This document shows, one piece after another, positions 11,225-21,848 of a DNA stretch of 64,000 bases. Under the pieces are notes generated by a model. It made no database searches. It saw nothing but the letters and a program-made list of their open reading frames with translations, and was not told where the DNA came from. The stretch comes from Neoceratodus forsteri (taxonomy: Eukaryota; Chordata; Ceratodontiformes; Ceratodontidae). Where the stretch lies: the NCBI GenBank assembly GCA_016271365.2, contig CM057456.1, positions 664,109,501 through 664,173,500 on the forward strand. Direction: 5' to 3'. A program made the position numbers and the translations under genes. The number at the start of each line of letters is the position of its first letter. Position 1 is the stretch's first letter.

Positions 11225-12075
11225 AAGCCACATCTTGTCTTGTGACATAGTAACAGGAACAGTAATACAAACAGAAGTGCCAACATTGGTGCACATGATA
11301 ACTGAAACATAAATGGTAAAGGAAACGTTAATAGAAATGCAAGTGCAAAGTGATGCCAAAGCAAACAGTGAACAGTGACGCAAACGGAAATTGAAGTGTG
11401 TACAAAAACACAACTGGTAATGTGAGCAGTGATGGCAGTGGTATTTTAAATGGAAATCTTAAGTGTCACAGCAAAAAGAATGCAAAAGGGAACAGAAACG
11501 GAAATGCGAACACGAGCGCACATGTAAAAGCAAACTGTAATACACACAGCCGCGGTACCACAATAGTAAATGCAAATGGTAAAGTTAACATGAAGAATAA
11601 TGCCAAAGGAAACAGAAATGGAAACGGAATGGAGGCGCATACAGAAACCCAAGCCGGTAACGTGCATGGTCATGGAACCGCAATTGTTAATGCAAATGGT
11701 AACGGTAACAGCAACAATAACGCCAAAGGTAAGAGAAACACAAATGCAAATTCAAGTAGTACAGAAACGCAAACCATTACATGCACGGTCATGGTATCGC
11801 AATTGTAAATGCAAATGGTAACAATAACAGCAAAAATAACACCAAAGGAAACAGAAATGAAACAGAAATGCAAGCGCTTATGAAAACACAAACCATAGCG
11901 CACGTGGATGGTACCACGATTGCAAATAAAACTGGTAATGGTAACAGCAACAATAACGCCAAACAACACAGAAACGCAAAAGCAAGCAAAAACGCAAACT
12001 GTAATGCACATGGTGGTGTAGACGGTAATGATGTCACAAACGGTAATGGAAACACAACTGGAAACATTAACTGGC
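11225..12075. repeat. 120-bp tandem array with internal hexamer pattern
   Basis: The phrase AATGCAAATGGTAA ends near 11,580, 11,700 and 11,820, with a diverged form (AATAAAACTGGTAA) near 11,937, so the unit is about 118-120 bases and some seven units are present. Inside each unit an AAC-containing hexamer recurs (GGTAAC, AGCAAC, AATAAC and GGAAAC variants), so the long unit probably arose from a six-base repeat. Because 120 is divisible by three, long frames stay open on both strands (for example 11,398-11,808 plus and 11,670-12,158 minus). Their 40-residue Asn/Gly/Lys-rich periodicity reflects the DNA repeat, not selection for a protein. Confidence 0.85.
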
Positions 12076-12344
12076 ACAGTAACAAAAGGGCACACCCTTC
12101 TTTTCCCCATAAAATGCATTGGAAAACACAGTGAAAACAAAGAATGTATACATAACAATGGGCCTCGGAGCAGAAAATGAGGACTTGGAATACTAAATTG
12201 CTTATATCGCAGGAACCATAAGACATAGAAAAAATATATAAATTTTATATGAATTATGACTTTCCTGGCTAGTTTATTGATTAGCCCCTATTGGGGGCTA
12301 AGTATTTTTATGACAAAAAGTTTGTGTCTCACACCGTTTCCGAG

Positions 12345-12745
12345 ATATGGGCGTGACGGGTGCCGTAATGTTATCCAATGGGAAAATGCATTAACTTCAG
12401 AGTGCCATCCCTGTGCCGCCATGTAATATTTTTTCACTGAACTACCAAAAGGCACATCAGTGGGATGTTGGCTTTCTTCCCTCCAAATTTCAGCCCAAAA
12501 GAACAAACCGTTATTTTGCAGCAGGGTGGCAAAGGATTCCTGTAATGCTGCAGATGCCGTAATGTTACCCTATAGGAAAAAGCATCAAATTTGGAGTGCT
12601 GTAACTTTGTCGCGCTGTAAGATTTTTTCACCAAAATATGGAAAGGCACATCTGTGAGATGTTGGCTGTGTTCCCTCCAAATTTCAGCCCAAAAGACCAA
12701 ACCATTCTTTTGCAGCAGGGTGGCAAAGAATTGCTGTCATTTTGC
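12345..12745. repeat. 196-bp satellite-like tandem repeat, two units
   Basis: TCCCTCCAAATTTCAGCCCA followed by AAAGA-CAAACC occurs at about 12,479 and 12,673. TTTTGCAGCAGGGTGGCAAA follows each, and GCCGTAATGTTA precedes each. Unit spacing is about 195 bases. A diverged relative (ATTTTTTCACAAAATCTTCA, then AAAGGAACATC and TGCATGTTCCCT) occurs near 14,050-14,100, so the satellite may once have extended further and been cut by the L2 at 12,935. Confidence 0.85.
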
Positions 12746-12934
12746 CATAGCCTGGAAAAGTAGTATACATGTTGCTACAACTTTAGCAAATATGTGTACT
12801 TTCTTGAGTGCATAATTACTTGTGAAAGTACTTTTTCCAGAAACTTGAAAACATATTTCTAGGGTGTTTAACCTCAAAATAAAGACATGCCTAGCATCTT
12901 CAGGGTCTGACTAGGTAAACACAAAAAGAATTGT

Positions 12935-13855
12935 GTTAATAATAATAATAATAATAAGTTCATTTATATAGCGTCTTTCAGCATACCAAGGCGCTGAACA
13001 TATCAAGCCACAAAATCACACACAAACCAATAACACATATAAATAAATTCATATCATTTTAACAACAATTATTAAAATCAATTAATAAATACAAATAAAA
13101 ATCTCAGCAGAATAAATTTACTACAACATCCAAAAGGAGCAAGCACTCAAAAATGCCATTTGCCACAGATAAGTTTTCAACTTTTTTGAATTTCTCCACA
13201 GAGGTGCACTCCTGTAACTGGCGTAGTAGAGAATTCCAGAGAGTGGGAGCAGCATAAGAAAAAGCCCTACTGCCAGAAGATTTTAAGCTCACTCTAGGAA
13301 TCTCCAGCAACCCCTCGTCAGCCAAGCAGAGCGATCGGCCAGGGTAGTAAGGCACCAGTTCTTTCAAATAGGCCATACCCTGATTGTGAAGGGCTTTGAA
13401 AGTCAATAAAATGACTTTAAAGGTGATCCGCCACCGTATAGGCAGCCAGTGCAGTTCGCACAGCACAGGGGTAATATGGGAGGACCTACTTGTCCCAGTC
13501 AGAAACCCGGTCTGCAGTGTTCTGCACCAGCTGTAGGCAGTGGATTTCAACCCCAGAAAGCCCAAAGTAAAGGGCGTTGCAATAGTACAAACGCGAGGAC
13601 ACAAAGGCATGGACCAATGTTGGTAAAGAGTCAGAAGGAACAAGGTGCCTAACCCTGGCAATATTCCTAAGATGGTAAAAGGAAGTCCTGACAATGGCCA
13701 ACACCTGAGACTGTAATGTCAGCCTGTCATCTAGGACAATCCCAAGGCTACGCACCTGTTCAGAGGACAGGAGTGACACACCACCAAGAGATATTCCAGA
13801 AGGCGTGCCACCACACAATCTCTCTATCTGACCTCCCAGGACCACAACCAGTGTT
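12935..13855 (-). pseudogene. L2 LINE 3' part with (AAT)n tail
   Basis: The minus-strand product includes LGIVLDDRLTLQSQV, then LCELHWLPIRWRITFKVILL, a TFKALHNQG segment, and RAFSYAAPTLWNSLL. These are diagnostic of the L2 RT C-terminal region. A frameshift near 13,500-13,600 separates the two open parts. The element's 3' end on the plus strand is TTTATATAGCGTCTTTCAG preceded by a (TAA)n run at 12,937-12,956, the usual conserved 3' end and microsatellite tail of this LINE group. It is 5'-truncated near 13,855 and inserted in or next to the 196-bp satellite. Confidence 0.9.
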
Positions 13856-14398
13856 GCTAGAGGGTCCCAAGTTTAAATGCCAAGCATTTTTCTGATCACC
13901 AACTGAAAACAAAATGGTGGATTTGCAAAAGTAAAAGGGCCATTTGCAAAAGCAAAAACTGCATTTGCGAAAGTGTTGAACTTTTTGTTAACGTTTCCCA
14001 TTGACTTATAATGGGAACTTGTTTTTTGAATAACTTTTAAACCGTTCAAATATTTTTTCACAAAATCTTCAAAAGGAACATCGGGGACCCTGGCTGCATG
14101 TTCCCTACTTCCCTGAGGTTATCAGACCGGTGGCCCAAACCATGCGACCTGTAGGCAAGAACAAAGAAATCACAAGAAAGCGTAATTGCGCAATTGGTTC
14201 TCATTTAATAACTCCACAGCCATATATCCGACTGGTACAAAACTTTTTAGATCCCAAGATCTACCATGTCCAATTGTACATACCAAATTTTAGGCAAATC
14301 TGTTGAACATTGGCAAAGTTATTAAGATGTAAACTTTTACTCTTTAACCTTGAAAGTGCTACTCAACCCTTACTATGGTAGCACTACCATGCTTCGAT
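13856..14398. other. diverged satellite-like sequence
   Basis: The stretch 13,910-14,130 contains a short internal repeat (GATTTGCAAAAGTAAAAG, CATTTGCAAAAGCAAAAA, CATTTGCGAAAGTG) and a segment similar to the 196-bp satellite at 12,345. No coding content was seen. Confidence 0.45.
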
Positions 14399-14515
14399 AA
14401 TGTGAGTATATGTGTATATATATGTATTAGTCAGTGTGTACATATCATAACAGTTAGAAAGTGCAGTTAGGTGGCTCAGTGGTTAATGCAAAAATTGCTT
14501 GTTTACACATATCTC
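14399..14515 (+). mobile_element. tRNA-headed repeat, copy 2 of a dispersed pair
   Basis: This is the second copy of the sequence at 10,495-10,615: ATGTATTAGTCAGTGTGT, a shorter spacer, then TTAGAAAGTGCAGTTAGGTG and GCTCAGTGGTTAATGCAAAA. The A-box-like GGTGGCTCAGTGGTTA is slightly better preserved here. The two copies lie about 3.9 kb apart in the same orientation. Confidence 0.6.
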
Positions 14516-14908
14516 ACTGCCCACAATACCAAGATTTTGCAGCCGTATTGGCACTTGCTAGTGTTTGTTTAATTGTGGCACTAACAGCACTAATATAGGA
14601 ATTTCTTCTTTACAGATAATTAGTAGATGCATAAAGTGACTGAGAGGGGAATGTATTTTATACTTCTACTAAGTGCATTTTGGCCACATAGAAACATGGT
14701 TACTACCTTTAATAAGCCCAAAGTGGATCATTTCATACTAAAACATTGTTTTTTGCAGTACAATATGTAACCTCAACTAATGCAATAGATTTGTTTGCTC
14801 TAAATAATCAGAATTAAGAGTAAGTGTTGTAGTTTTTTTAGTTATTTCTATTGTTTCTTATCATTTTAAGAGCTATTATAGTTTTCTGAAGCATTTAGAG
14901 AAAAGTTA
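14516..14908. other. unassigned sequence
   Basis: AT-rich spacer with no recognised gene or repeat. Confidence 0.4.
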
Positions 14909-14928
14909 GAAAATAATTTTTTCAGCTG

Positions 14929-15464
14929 GCCCTTTGGTGCAATGTTTGGATTTCTGCTTGCGACGCTGGTGACCTGGGTTTGGGAATGGACCCGGGCCAT
15001 TGGAGGGCTGGCTGGAGAAAGAAGGATTGAGCATCCCTAGGACTGCTCTCCTTCTCTAGGAGGGAGGGGGGTTAAGTATCCTGTGCACAGCAGCACCCAG
15101 CGGAGGCTGGGTTCACCTCACCACACCAGCATCAGCATGTCTTCAGGGGTGGGGCAGATGCTGGTTGCCATTGCATGTCCCTGCCCCTACTTACAGGGCA
15201 CAAAAAAGTCTGTGCTGGGTCATCTCCATGGTGCCCTTCCCCTGTGGCCTTGATCAGCCTGTGGTACCAGCTATCCCAACCAGTACCAGTAGTGCGGCAC
15301 TGGAAGGGGCCCCAGTGTGCAACCTCACCCTCTGAGGGGCAAGCCATGGGTGACTGGGAGAGTGCAGTGAACGATGGAGGTGCAGGTACAAGGGGGCCAT
15401 GACCAAGTGCTAAAATCCGATGATCCTGAAACAGACAAAAAAGCATAGTAAATAAAAAAAAAAA
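14929..15464 (+). mobile_element. tRNA-headed long SINE (family A), copy 1
   Basis: The body of about 536 bases starts with a degraded tRNA-like head. It contains CGCTGGTGACCTGGGTTTGG as the B-box region, then GATTGAGCATCC and GGACTGCTCTCC, both shared with the copies at 38,799 and 60,611. It ends in an A-rich tail (15,450-15,464). The flanks GAAAATAATTTTTTCAGCTG (14,909-14,928) and GAAATATTTTTTTCTGCTG (15,465-15,483) are an imperfect target-site duplication. The 3' two thirds show no obvious match to the other copies. Short GC-rich frames inside are not genes. Confidence 0.8.
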
Positions 15465-15484
15465 GAAATATTTTTTTCTGCTGT

Positions 15485-16590
15485 AAGGTCAGGGCATGTA
15501 GTATTCTTCATGGGATTTTTTGCAGGACATACCTGCCAAGTTAGGACTGCAAAATCAATAAAGCTGGTAACCTTACCTAGAGAGAAAATACAAAGGAATT
15601 TATGTTTCATGTGACTGTAATGCTCAAGTCTTTATCAGTTAGACAGAATAAAGCAGTTGTTCATTGATAAACACAGCAGAGCCAGCCAGGATACAATGCA
15701 ATAACAAACAGAATAATATATATATGAGAGTGTATTACAAGGCAATGGTACCATTGAGAGGTTTGGGGGAATTGGAATCTCAAGAGTCAAGCTCCAGAGG
15801 TTCCCAAGTCCCTCAAACCTTGAGATGACTGTGCTACTATGCTACACACTTATTTATCTTTTATTTGTTGTAATATATGGATCCATAGTAGTTTTTTTCT
15901 TACCTTGTGTTGCTGGTAGGAGACATTTTCTGCAGTAGGATGTACATCTGGGATGGCTGCTGCTGGAAGAGAAAGCACACGAAGTAAACAGCAAACTGGA
16001 ACTACAAAGTAAACTGCAAACTGCAACTTCAAGGAACTGAAATTTAACTGTTGTAACAGCCAATGATTGTGGCTAACAAAAGGGTAATGAAAAGTTCAAA
16101 ACAGTTGTTTCTGGCTATTTTTTTTTTGTGGTTGCAACTGTTGAATGTGCTTACTGAGATATAGGAATGCGTGTCAAAGGCCATTATCATACTAAACACC
16201 CAGCCATAAGCAGGACTTGCAGGAGTTACAGTACAACCATGACTGGAGTGAAAATACTAAAGCAAATTGATTGAGCGATGACTGAATAGTTGAGAAAGGT
16301 AAGGCAGTGTAAATTGGCTGGGTTAACTGGTTGTAGTTGCTAGCTGAAATGCAATGCATGCAGAGGGTGTAGTGAAAATGTCCTTAGTGCTGGGAAAGAA
16401 CACAGGTAAAACAGGCTGAGAAAACAAATGAAATACAGGAGCATGACGGAGGCAGACGGTATGCCCCATGGTCCACAGCACTGACAGAGTGACTGACATT
16501 GCTGTCAACAAAATCAACAGTTTGCCGACAGGTTGGTGTGTTGGTGTGCCTGACACAGGAGCACACTGTCTCCAAGTCCTGCACCCCCTC
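15485..16590. other. unassigned sequence
   Basis: No gene or element recognised. There is a T-run near 16,120 and short microsatellite-like TATATATATGA near 15,716. Short open frames have no similarity I recognise. Confidence 0.4.
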
Positions 16591-16735
16591 CCCGACTCAA
16601 CTCTGACTCGGAGATGATTATATTTAATACAGGGGGTGTGGGGGCAAGGCTCCCCCTATTGAAAAACAGACTGGGAGACAAGCAGGTTTTATGTTGATCG
16701 CAACTTGCGGTCGACATAAATCCCATCACTGTGAT
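16591..16735. repeat. hairpin-rich repeat fragment
   Basis: TTATGTTGATCGCAA, one spacer base, then TTGCGGTCGACATAA (16,688-16,718) form a 15-base stem with two mismatches. Just upstream, CAGGGGGTGTGGGGGC and GGCTCCCCCTATTG make a second GC-rich inverted pair. The combination suggests the end of a small structured repeat, unidentified. Confidence 0.55.
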
Positions 16736-19404
16736 GCTGGACGACAAAAGTGTTGTTGAACTGGCATCGTAGAGCTGAGGCAGAGCATAATATCAAGTCA
16801 GCACTGTAATAATGCCATGCAGCAAAGCACTGGAGTAAAATGAGGACATGGGAGCAACAGGAGTGGCTACCCTAGGGAAGGCAGGGTGCACAAAGCCACA
16901 GCCAGAGAAGGCAAAACATTGTAAGCAGATAGTTGCAGAAGGCACAGACCAAACAGAAGCTGAAGGTAAAAACCAAAGAGAAAGGCCCAAAATGACAGAG
17001 AGGAAAACAGCAACCCGGGGTTGGGGGAGGAGGGAAGAAAAGCCTTCAGCTGCAATAAAGAAGATGATTTTCTGAATGAGGTTAAAGGAAGCTGGTTTAT
17101 ATAGCCCAGGAAGGTTGTGTGGCTGGCTACTCATACCCATCAATCTACAGGAGTAAGCCTTTTAATTATCATCTGTAAGCCCTCCATTCCCCCTGTCTAG
17201 GTGTACCTGGTGGAAGAATGGGGAAGGGGACACCAGACTACAAGTGCCATCCTGAACATTTCTAGGATAATAAAATGCAGACTTTCTGATAGAAAACATA
17301 ATTTAGGGTGCCCTACATTTAGAAGTCTTCACACTTGCAGAGCACTTCCAAACCCCCTGGATGCTAGCTTTTCACATCCCTAGCAGAAACATTGGAGAAT
17401 GAAGCTTCTACATCTCACCTTCTCACCTGCTCACCTTTCCAGGATCGAGGACCAAGGTGGAATTAAACTAGAGACCCTTCAAATGGCTATGAAAAAATTT
17501 ATTTAGCACTTGAATAAATAGGTTAAAAAATAATTCATTTGAAATGTTGTTGCAATCACCAAATGGACACCAGATCAGCCAAACCAAGAAAATCTATTTC
17601 CTGGGGCACCATAATGATTACAAGGCCCAGTAGCCAAACTTCTGTAACCTCCAAACACAGCTCCATGGGGCTAACAAATCTGTAACACAGGAAAGAGTAC
17701 ATTGCAGCAGTTAGGTGTGAATTTTCCAGTCAGTGAAATGGGATTACACAGCAATTTAGGATCTGGTTGATAGAGCCTATGCTTTAACATGAGTACCACA
17801 GCTTCTTCCACAGCAACACTTTTTTATTTTCATTGCACATTTCAAAAATCCTTCCTATTCCTTGATTCCTCTGCAGAGGAGTGATTTACTTCTCTAGTGC
17901 CAACAGGGAGAGGCGTCCCTGAGGCAATGAGCAGCCAAGCCTCCACGGCTGCTCCCAACATAGTAACTCTTTTCCACTATTCCCTTCTGTAGCTGTTTCT
18001 GGTGCCCAAATTTAACCAAGCTTCCATTTTGAGTGTGTTACCCAAAAGCAGAGTGGCTCATATCAAAACAGTTCAGTGGCTCCCATACTTTTCACCCAGT
18101 TTCCCCAAGAACCACAACCATTAATGGCCTAAAGACTGACCCCTCACACAGGCATAGTGGATCTCGGGGCCTGCCGCAGATGCGGGCATGGCAGGCCCCA
18201 TCGAGTCCTAGGCCGTGATCTTCCCTTCCAACCTTTTACCTGGGCCAATGTGCCATATGGTTAAAGAGCACGCTGGTGCTGCCACCAACCGATGGCCCCT
18301 GTTGTGGCCCTGCCATCACCACAACAGCCCCACTGGCTCAGAACTCCATACCTCACAAGAAAGTCCAGGGTCCCCAACTCCTACCAGTCTTCCAGGCTTA
18401 TGATGTCACACTTGGTCTCCCACCTCTTCTACGTCCTATTAGTGGTGATTGAAAACCCTTGAAACCCCAACGACTGCTACTGCCTGACTCGCTCCCTTCC
18501 ATGGAGCCCAAAGTAGACCGGTGCACTGCCGCTGTAGGCTGACCTGCTTAAAGCTGGGGGGCCATCGCCAGTAACTGCCCTGCTTCTAACCACCAACTAC
18601 TGCCTTTCTACTCTCACCAACCCACCTGCCTAACCTTATATACTCCCAAAATGGTGCTGCCACATAATGGCAGGTACCAGAATTTCCCAAGGTGCCAAAA
18701 CTCCCTACAAGCATCGGGGGCTTACAGATAGCTTTGTTGTTGCAGTCTGAAAAAAACAGAAAGTAGCTGCAGTGGTTTTGTCCAGCTGGTGCTTTGTTAA
18801 CACTTGCTTTTCCTGACTGAAAAGACCCTTGGCAGCTTCAAAGGGCACTTGCATCTGTTCTTCACAGTACAATTTCTGTGGCTATCTTTCCTTGCTTTAA
18901 GCACTCCCTTGTCATGGAGTGGCACACATGGGAGGGACAGAAAGCCACTGTTGCTTATATGCATTCAGTTAAAATGCTTAGCACAGACAAATTCTATCCA
19001 AATACAAAATCAGTGACCACAATTCAGAAATAGAACCAGGCAGACACAAATTAACCTGGCAGCATAAAGAAGCCCAGCTCTAAAGTTCAACTCTGTACTC
19101 AGCATGAAAGTAGTGAAACTGAAAGAGAAATGCATTTCATTCTCCACTGTACATAATACAGCTGTATGTGAGAACAGTGTTACTAAAAATGTGGATGCAG
19201 CTCACTGTCCACACTTTGGCACTTCTGGTGGCTACAGTTGAATCACCCGACATCTTCAAGCTAAGCTCTTTTCACTACCCTGTGACATCAGATCTTTCCT
19301 TCCATTGAAAGGGACAGATCTCCTTTGCAGCTCTTCATGCGTGGTGTAAAATCTTATTCTGAAGAATGTTTCTTGGTGAACTTTAATTTAAAGCAGTTTT
19401 CTGC
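16736..19404. other. unassigned sequence
   Basis: No gene, element or tandem repeat was recognised. A GC-richer patch at 18,150-18,700 gives short open frames on the plus strand without a recognisable domain. It is possibly an old LINE 5' region, but nothing supports that directly. Confidence 0.35.
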
Positions 19405-20618
19405 TATATTAATAGTGGTTTGTCTTCCGGTTTCGCACTGTTGATGATAATCGGTATGCAACATGAAAAACCTGGCTTCAGGTTCTGTGTGTGTTGCAAA
19501 CTGAAGATGTTGGCCACAGATACTCATGACATACATCTTACTGCCTGGGCAAGGAAAACAACAACTCCACTTGGTCTCACTGTTGAGCGATACTACTCTT
19601 GTTTCTGATAGAACAGAAAGCTTGTCTCCTCGTTGATAGGCCTAAGGACTTTAAACCACCCTCAGCTGAAATTAGGCAGGTTGCCCACCTTAAGTCAGTT
19701 GAAGAGAAGGTGGCTGTGGCAGAGCTCATTCTTGCTCTCAGTGCTGATGAGGCTGGGCTGGTGTTGGGGGGCCATTCACTTATTAATTCTGGGAAATGTA
19801 TTCGACTGTCAGAATCCCACCATAAGAGGCACAGGAAGCGCCACCACTGAAGGACCAGGAATGACTACATTCATCCCTCTCCCTCGACTCCACTGACTGC
19901 TAGGCATTGGTCAAGTTTCTTTTAGTCAAGGGGCAGGTTACGGTTCCTGCGTTAACAATGCTGGAGCACTTGACCTCAATTCTGGTTGATTAGCTGGTTG
20001 AGATTTTTCTCAAGCCACTTGATTGACTCTCAGAGGAGGCTGACAAGGAGTCATCGGTCTCACAGACTCCAGTTCTCCTGGTCCTCATTCATGAGACTTG
20101 ACTCAGAAGGTAGCCCCTGTTGAGTTGCCTGGGGAGGTGCCTATCCTGGTGGTCATGCCTCAGAAGCCTATGGTGGTCTCACTGCTGAAGCACATCCTCT
20201 ACTTGGAGGCCCTGCTAGACACACACACCACCACTGACCTTCAGGTCGATGGCCAAAGTCCCAGTGCCACTCATGATCTCAATTCTACTCTACTGAAAAG
20301 TGTTAGTCTCAAAGTTCATCGACTTCGTCTATGAAGACCTTATGTAGCAGCAATGGTCTGTCACAGGGCAGGGCACTGCTCCTGCAGCCTAGGGTTCCTT
20401 GTCCTCCTCCAGTCATTCCCCTGTGAATAACTCAGCAGCCCAATACACCTGCCTCTCCTCCACTGGTAATGGAGCCCCTCCACTGCAGCCATGGTTTGGG
20501 GACCCACCAAGAAGTTTCACCTTGTAACTGGCCTACCCAGTTGCCTCTCAGAGGAAATCAGCTGCGAGAATATTAGGGTGATCCATTGTGAGGTGAGGAC
20601 CAAGACTGTCTTTGAGGA
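19405..20618 (+). pseudogene. DIRS-like retrotransposon gag, N-terminal part
   Basis: The plus-strand translation near 19,470 contains FRFCVCCKLKMLATDTHD followed by an LTAWARK segment. It resembles the N-terminal C-x2-C / DPH-D motif of DIRS1-type gag proteins. The following low-conservation gag middle runs to about 20,618 with several stops and frameshifts (19,599-19,850 and 20,098-20,334 are open). The sequence stops at the truncated 5' LTR of the gypsy element and resumes at 27,573 with the conserved gag part. Taken alone this stretch is weak; its place upstream of the gag/RT at 27,573-28,795 is what makes the call convincing. Confidence 0.6.
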
Positions 20619-21498
20619 GTCTTTTTTTTTTATATATTACACAAATCTATGCAAGGAGCCACCACCAAAGATTGCATTCATGGAAAGAATTAAAAGAATG
20701 CTTCTCGGTGGCACGGCTCAGTTTTACAAAAGCTGTATGGCTATAGGTTAGCCATTTGGCTGTGCGTAGTTCTACTCAGTCTGCAAGCTCTGTGGTAATA
20801 GCAGCTTGCATTTTGAGAAATTTGGGACAACATAAGTTAAATTAGAGGATTTGAAATGCTTGGTTTCTTTCATGAGCACTTAAGAGGAAGTTGAGAATTA
20901 CCTTTTAGGCGGTTATCTGTTTTCCTTGTACAGGCAGTCAAATGAAATCCTTTTGGTACACCCGTCCTGCAGTTCCTCTCTAAGAGCCAGCCGGCAACTT
21001 CCAAACACTTTTTATCAGCAGGACTGCTGGAGGAGGGGCTTACCTGATGATTATTTTTTCTTATTTTAGATATAGAGGGTAATTCTGAAAAGAAATGTCA
21101 TAACTGTAATAAATGTAATTATGAAATGAATGTTGGGACATAAATGAGTGTATTAAAAGGTACCTAAATAAAAAGTTATCTTCCTGCTTGATTGACAGAT
21201 AGGGCAGACCTATCAAAGAGCCTTGCCCTCTTTATATTCTGTTCAGGTAAAGGTGTTCTTCAGATTCAAGTAGGGTGTTGAAAGGGAAACACCTATCCAG
21301 ACTAGTTACTGCTAGTTATGCTGTTATGAAACTTACTTTGAATTTTGCTGAATTGAAGCTTATTTTTTTTGTCTTATTTTGTTTTGATGAAACAGTCTGC
21401 TATCATTTTGTTTTGCAAATATTTAAATAAATATTTTGGATAATTTGCAATCTACAAATTGGTGTATGTGTACATCTGTTATCCCACAGCCTTTTACA
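20619..21498 (+). repeat. 5' LTR, truncated at its 5' end
   Basis: Aligns with 26,706-27,572, beginning in the T-run before ATATTACACAAATC and ending with CCTTTTACA, the complement of the TGTAAAAGG that starts the 3' LTR. The first 560-580 bases present in the 3' LTR are absent here. Scattered substitutions and small indels against the 3' LTR show that the insertion is old. An AAATAAATATTTTGG segment near 21,424 may hold the polyadenylation signal. Confidence 0.88.
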
Positions 21499-21499
21499 C

Positions 21500-21517
21500 T
21501 GGTGGCAGTGGTGGGAT
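21500..21517 (+). promoter_or_regulatory. primer-binding site matching tRNA-Leu
   Basis: TGGTGGCAGTGGTGGGAT starts one base after the 5' LTR. The complement of the 3' end of vertebrate tRNA-Leu (AAG or TAG isoacceptors, ending in ATCCCACCGCTGCCA plus CCA) differs at a single base, a C-to-T change at a CpG. The tRNA sequence is from memory of vertebrate tRNA-Leu genes. Confidence 0.8.
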
Positions 21518-21848
21518 CAGTGGCAACTTATTCCAGCTGGGGAGTCTGAAGTAAGGCTCTGGTGAACAGCCAATGCAACAGGACAAGGCGGGCTTTCCTC
21601 CTTTGCCCCAAGTGGTCACATGCTCTGTATCAGCCTTGTATCAGCTGCCTCTTCTACCAGGTCTGGATCCTGTGGTTAGAAAAAAAGAGGTGAAATCTAT
21701 TCTGAAGATGGAGGGTGATCTGGAGGAGCAGGCAAGTGGAGGCGAACCAGGGGAGGAAATAATCCTGTAGAGACACATGAATTGCTTAAATGGTTGTGTA
21801 TGCATCAAGTAGAGATGTAGAAGCAGAGAGAAAGAGACAAAAAGGAGA

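Noticed and set aside
11398..12226. Several 100-160-codon frames on both strands
   Set aside because: All follow the 120-bp tandem repeat; open frames exist on both strands with matching periodicity, so they are repeat artefacts.
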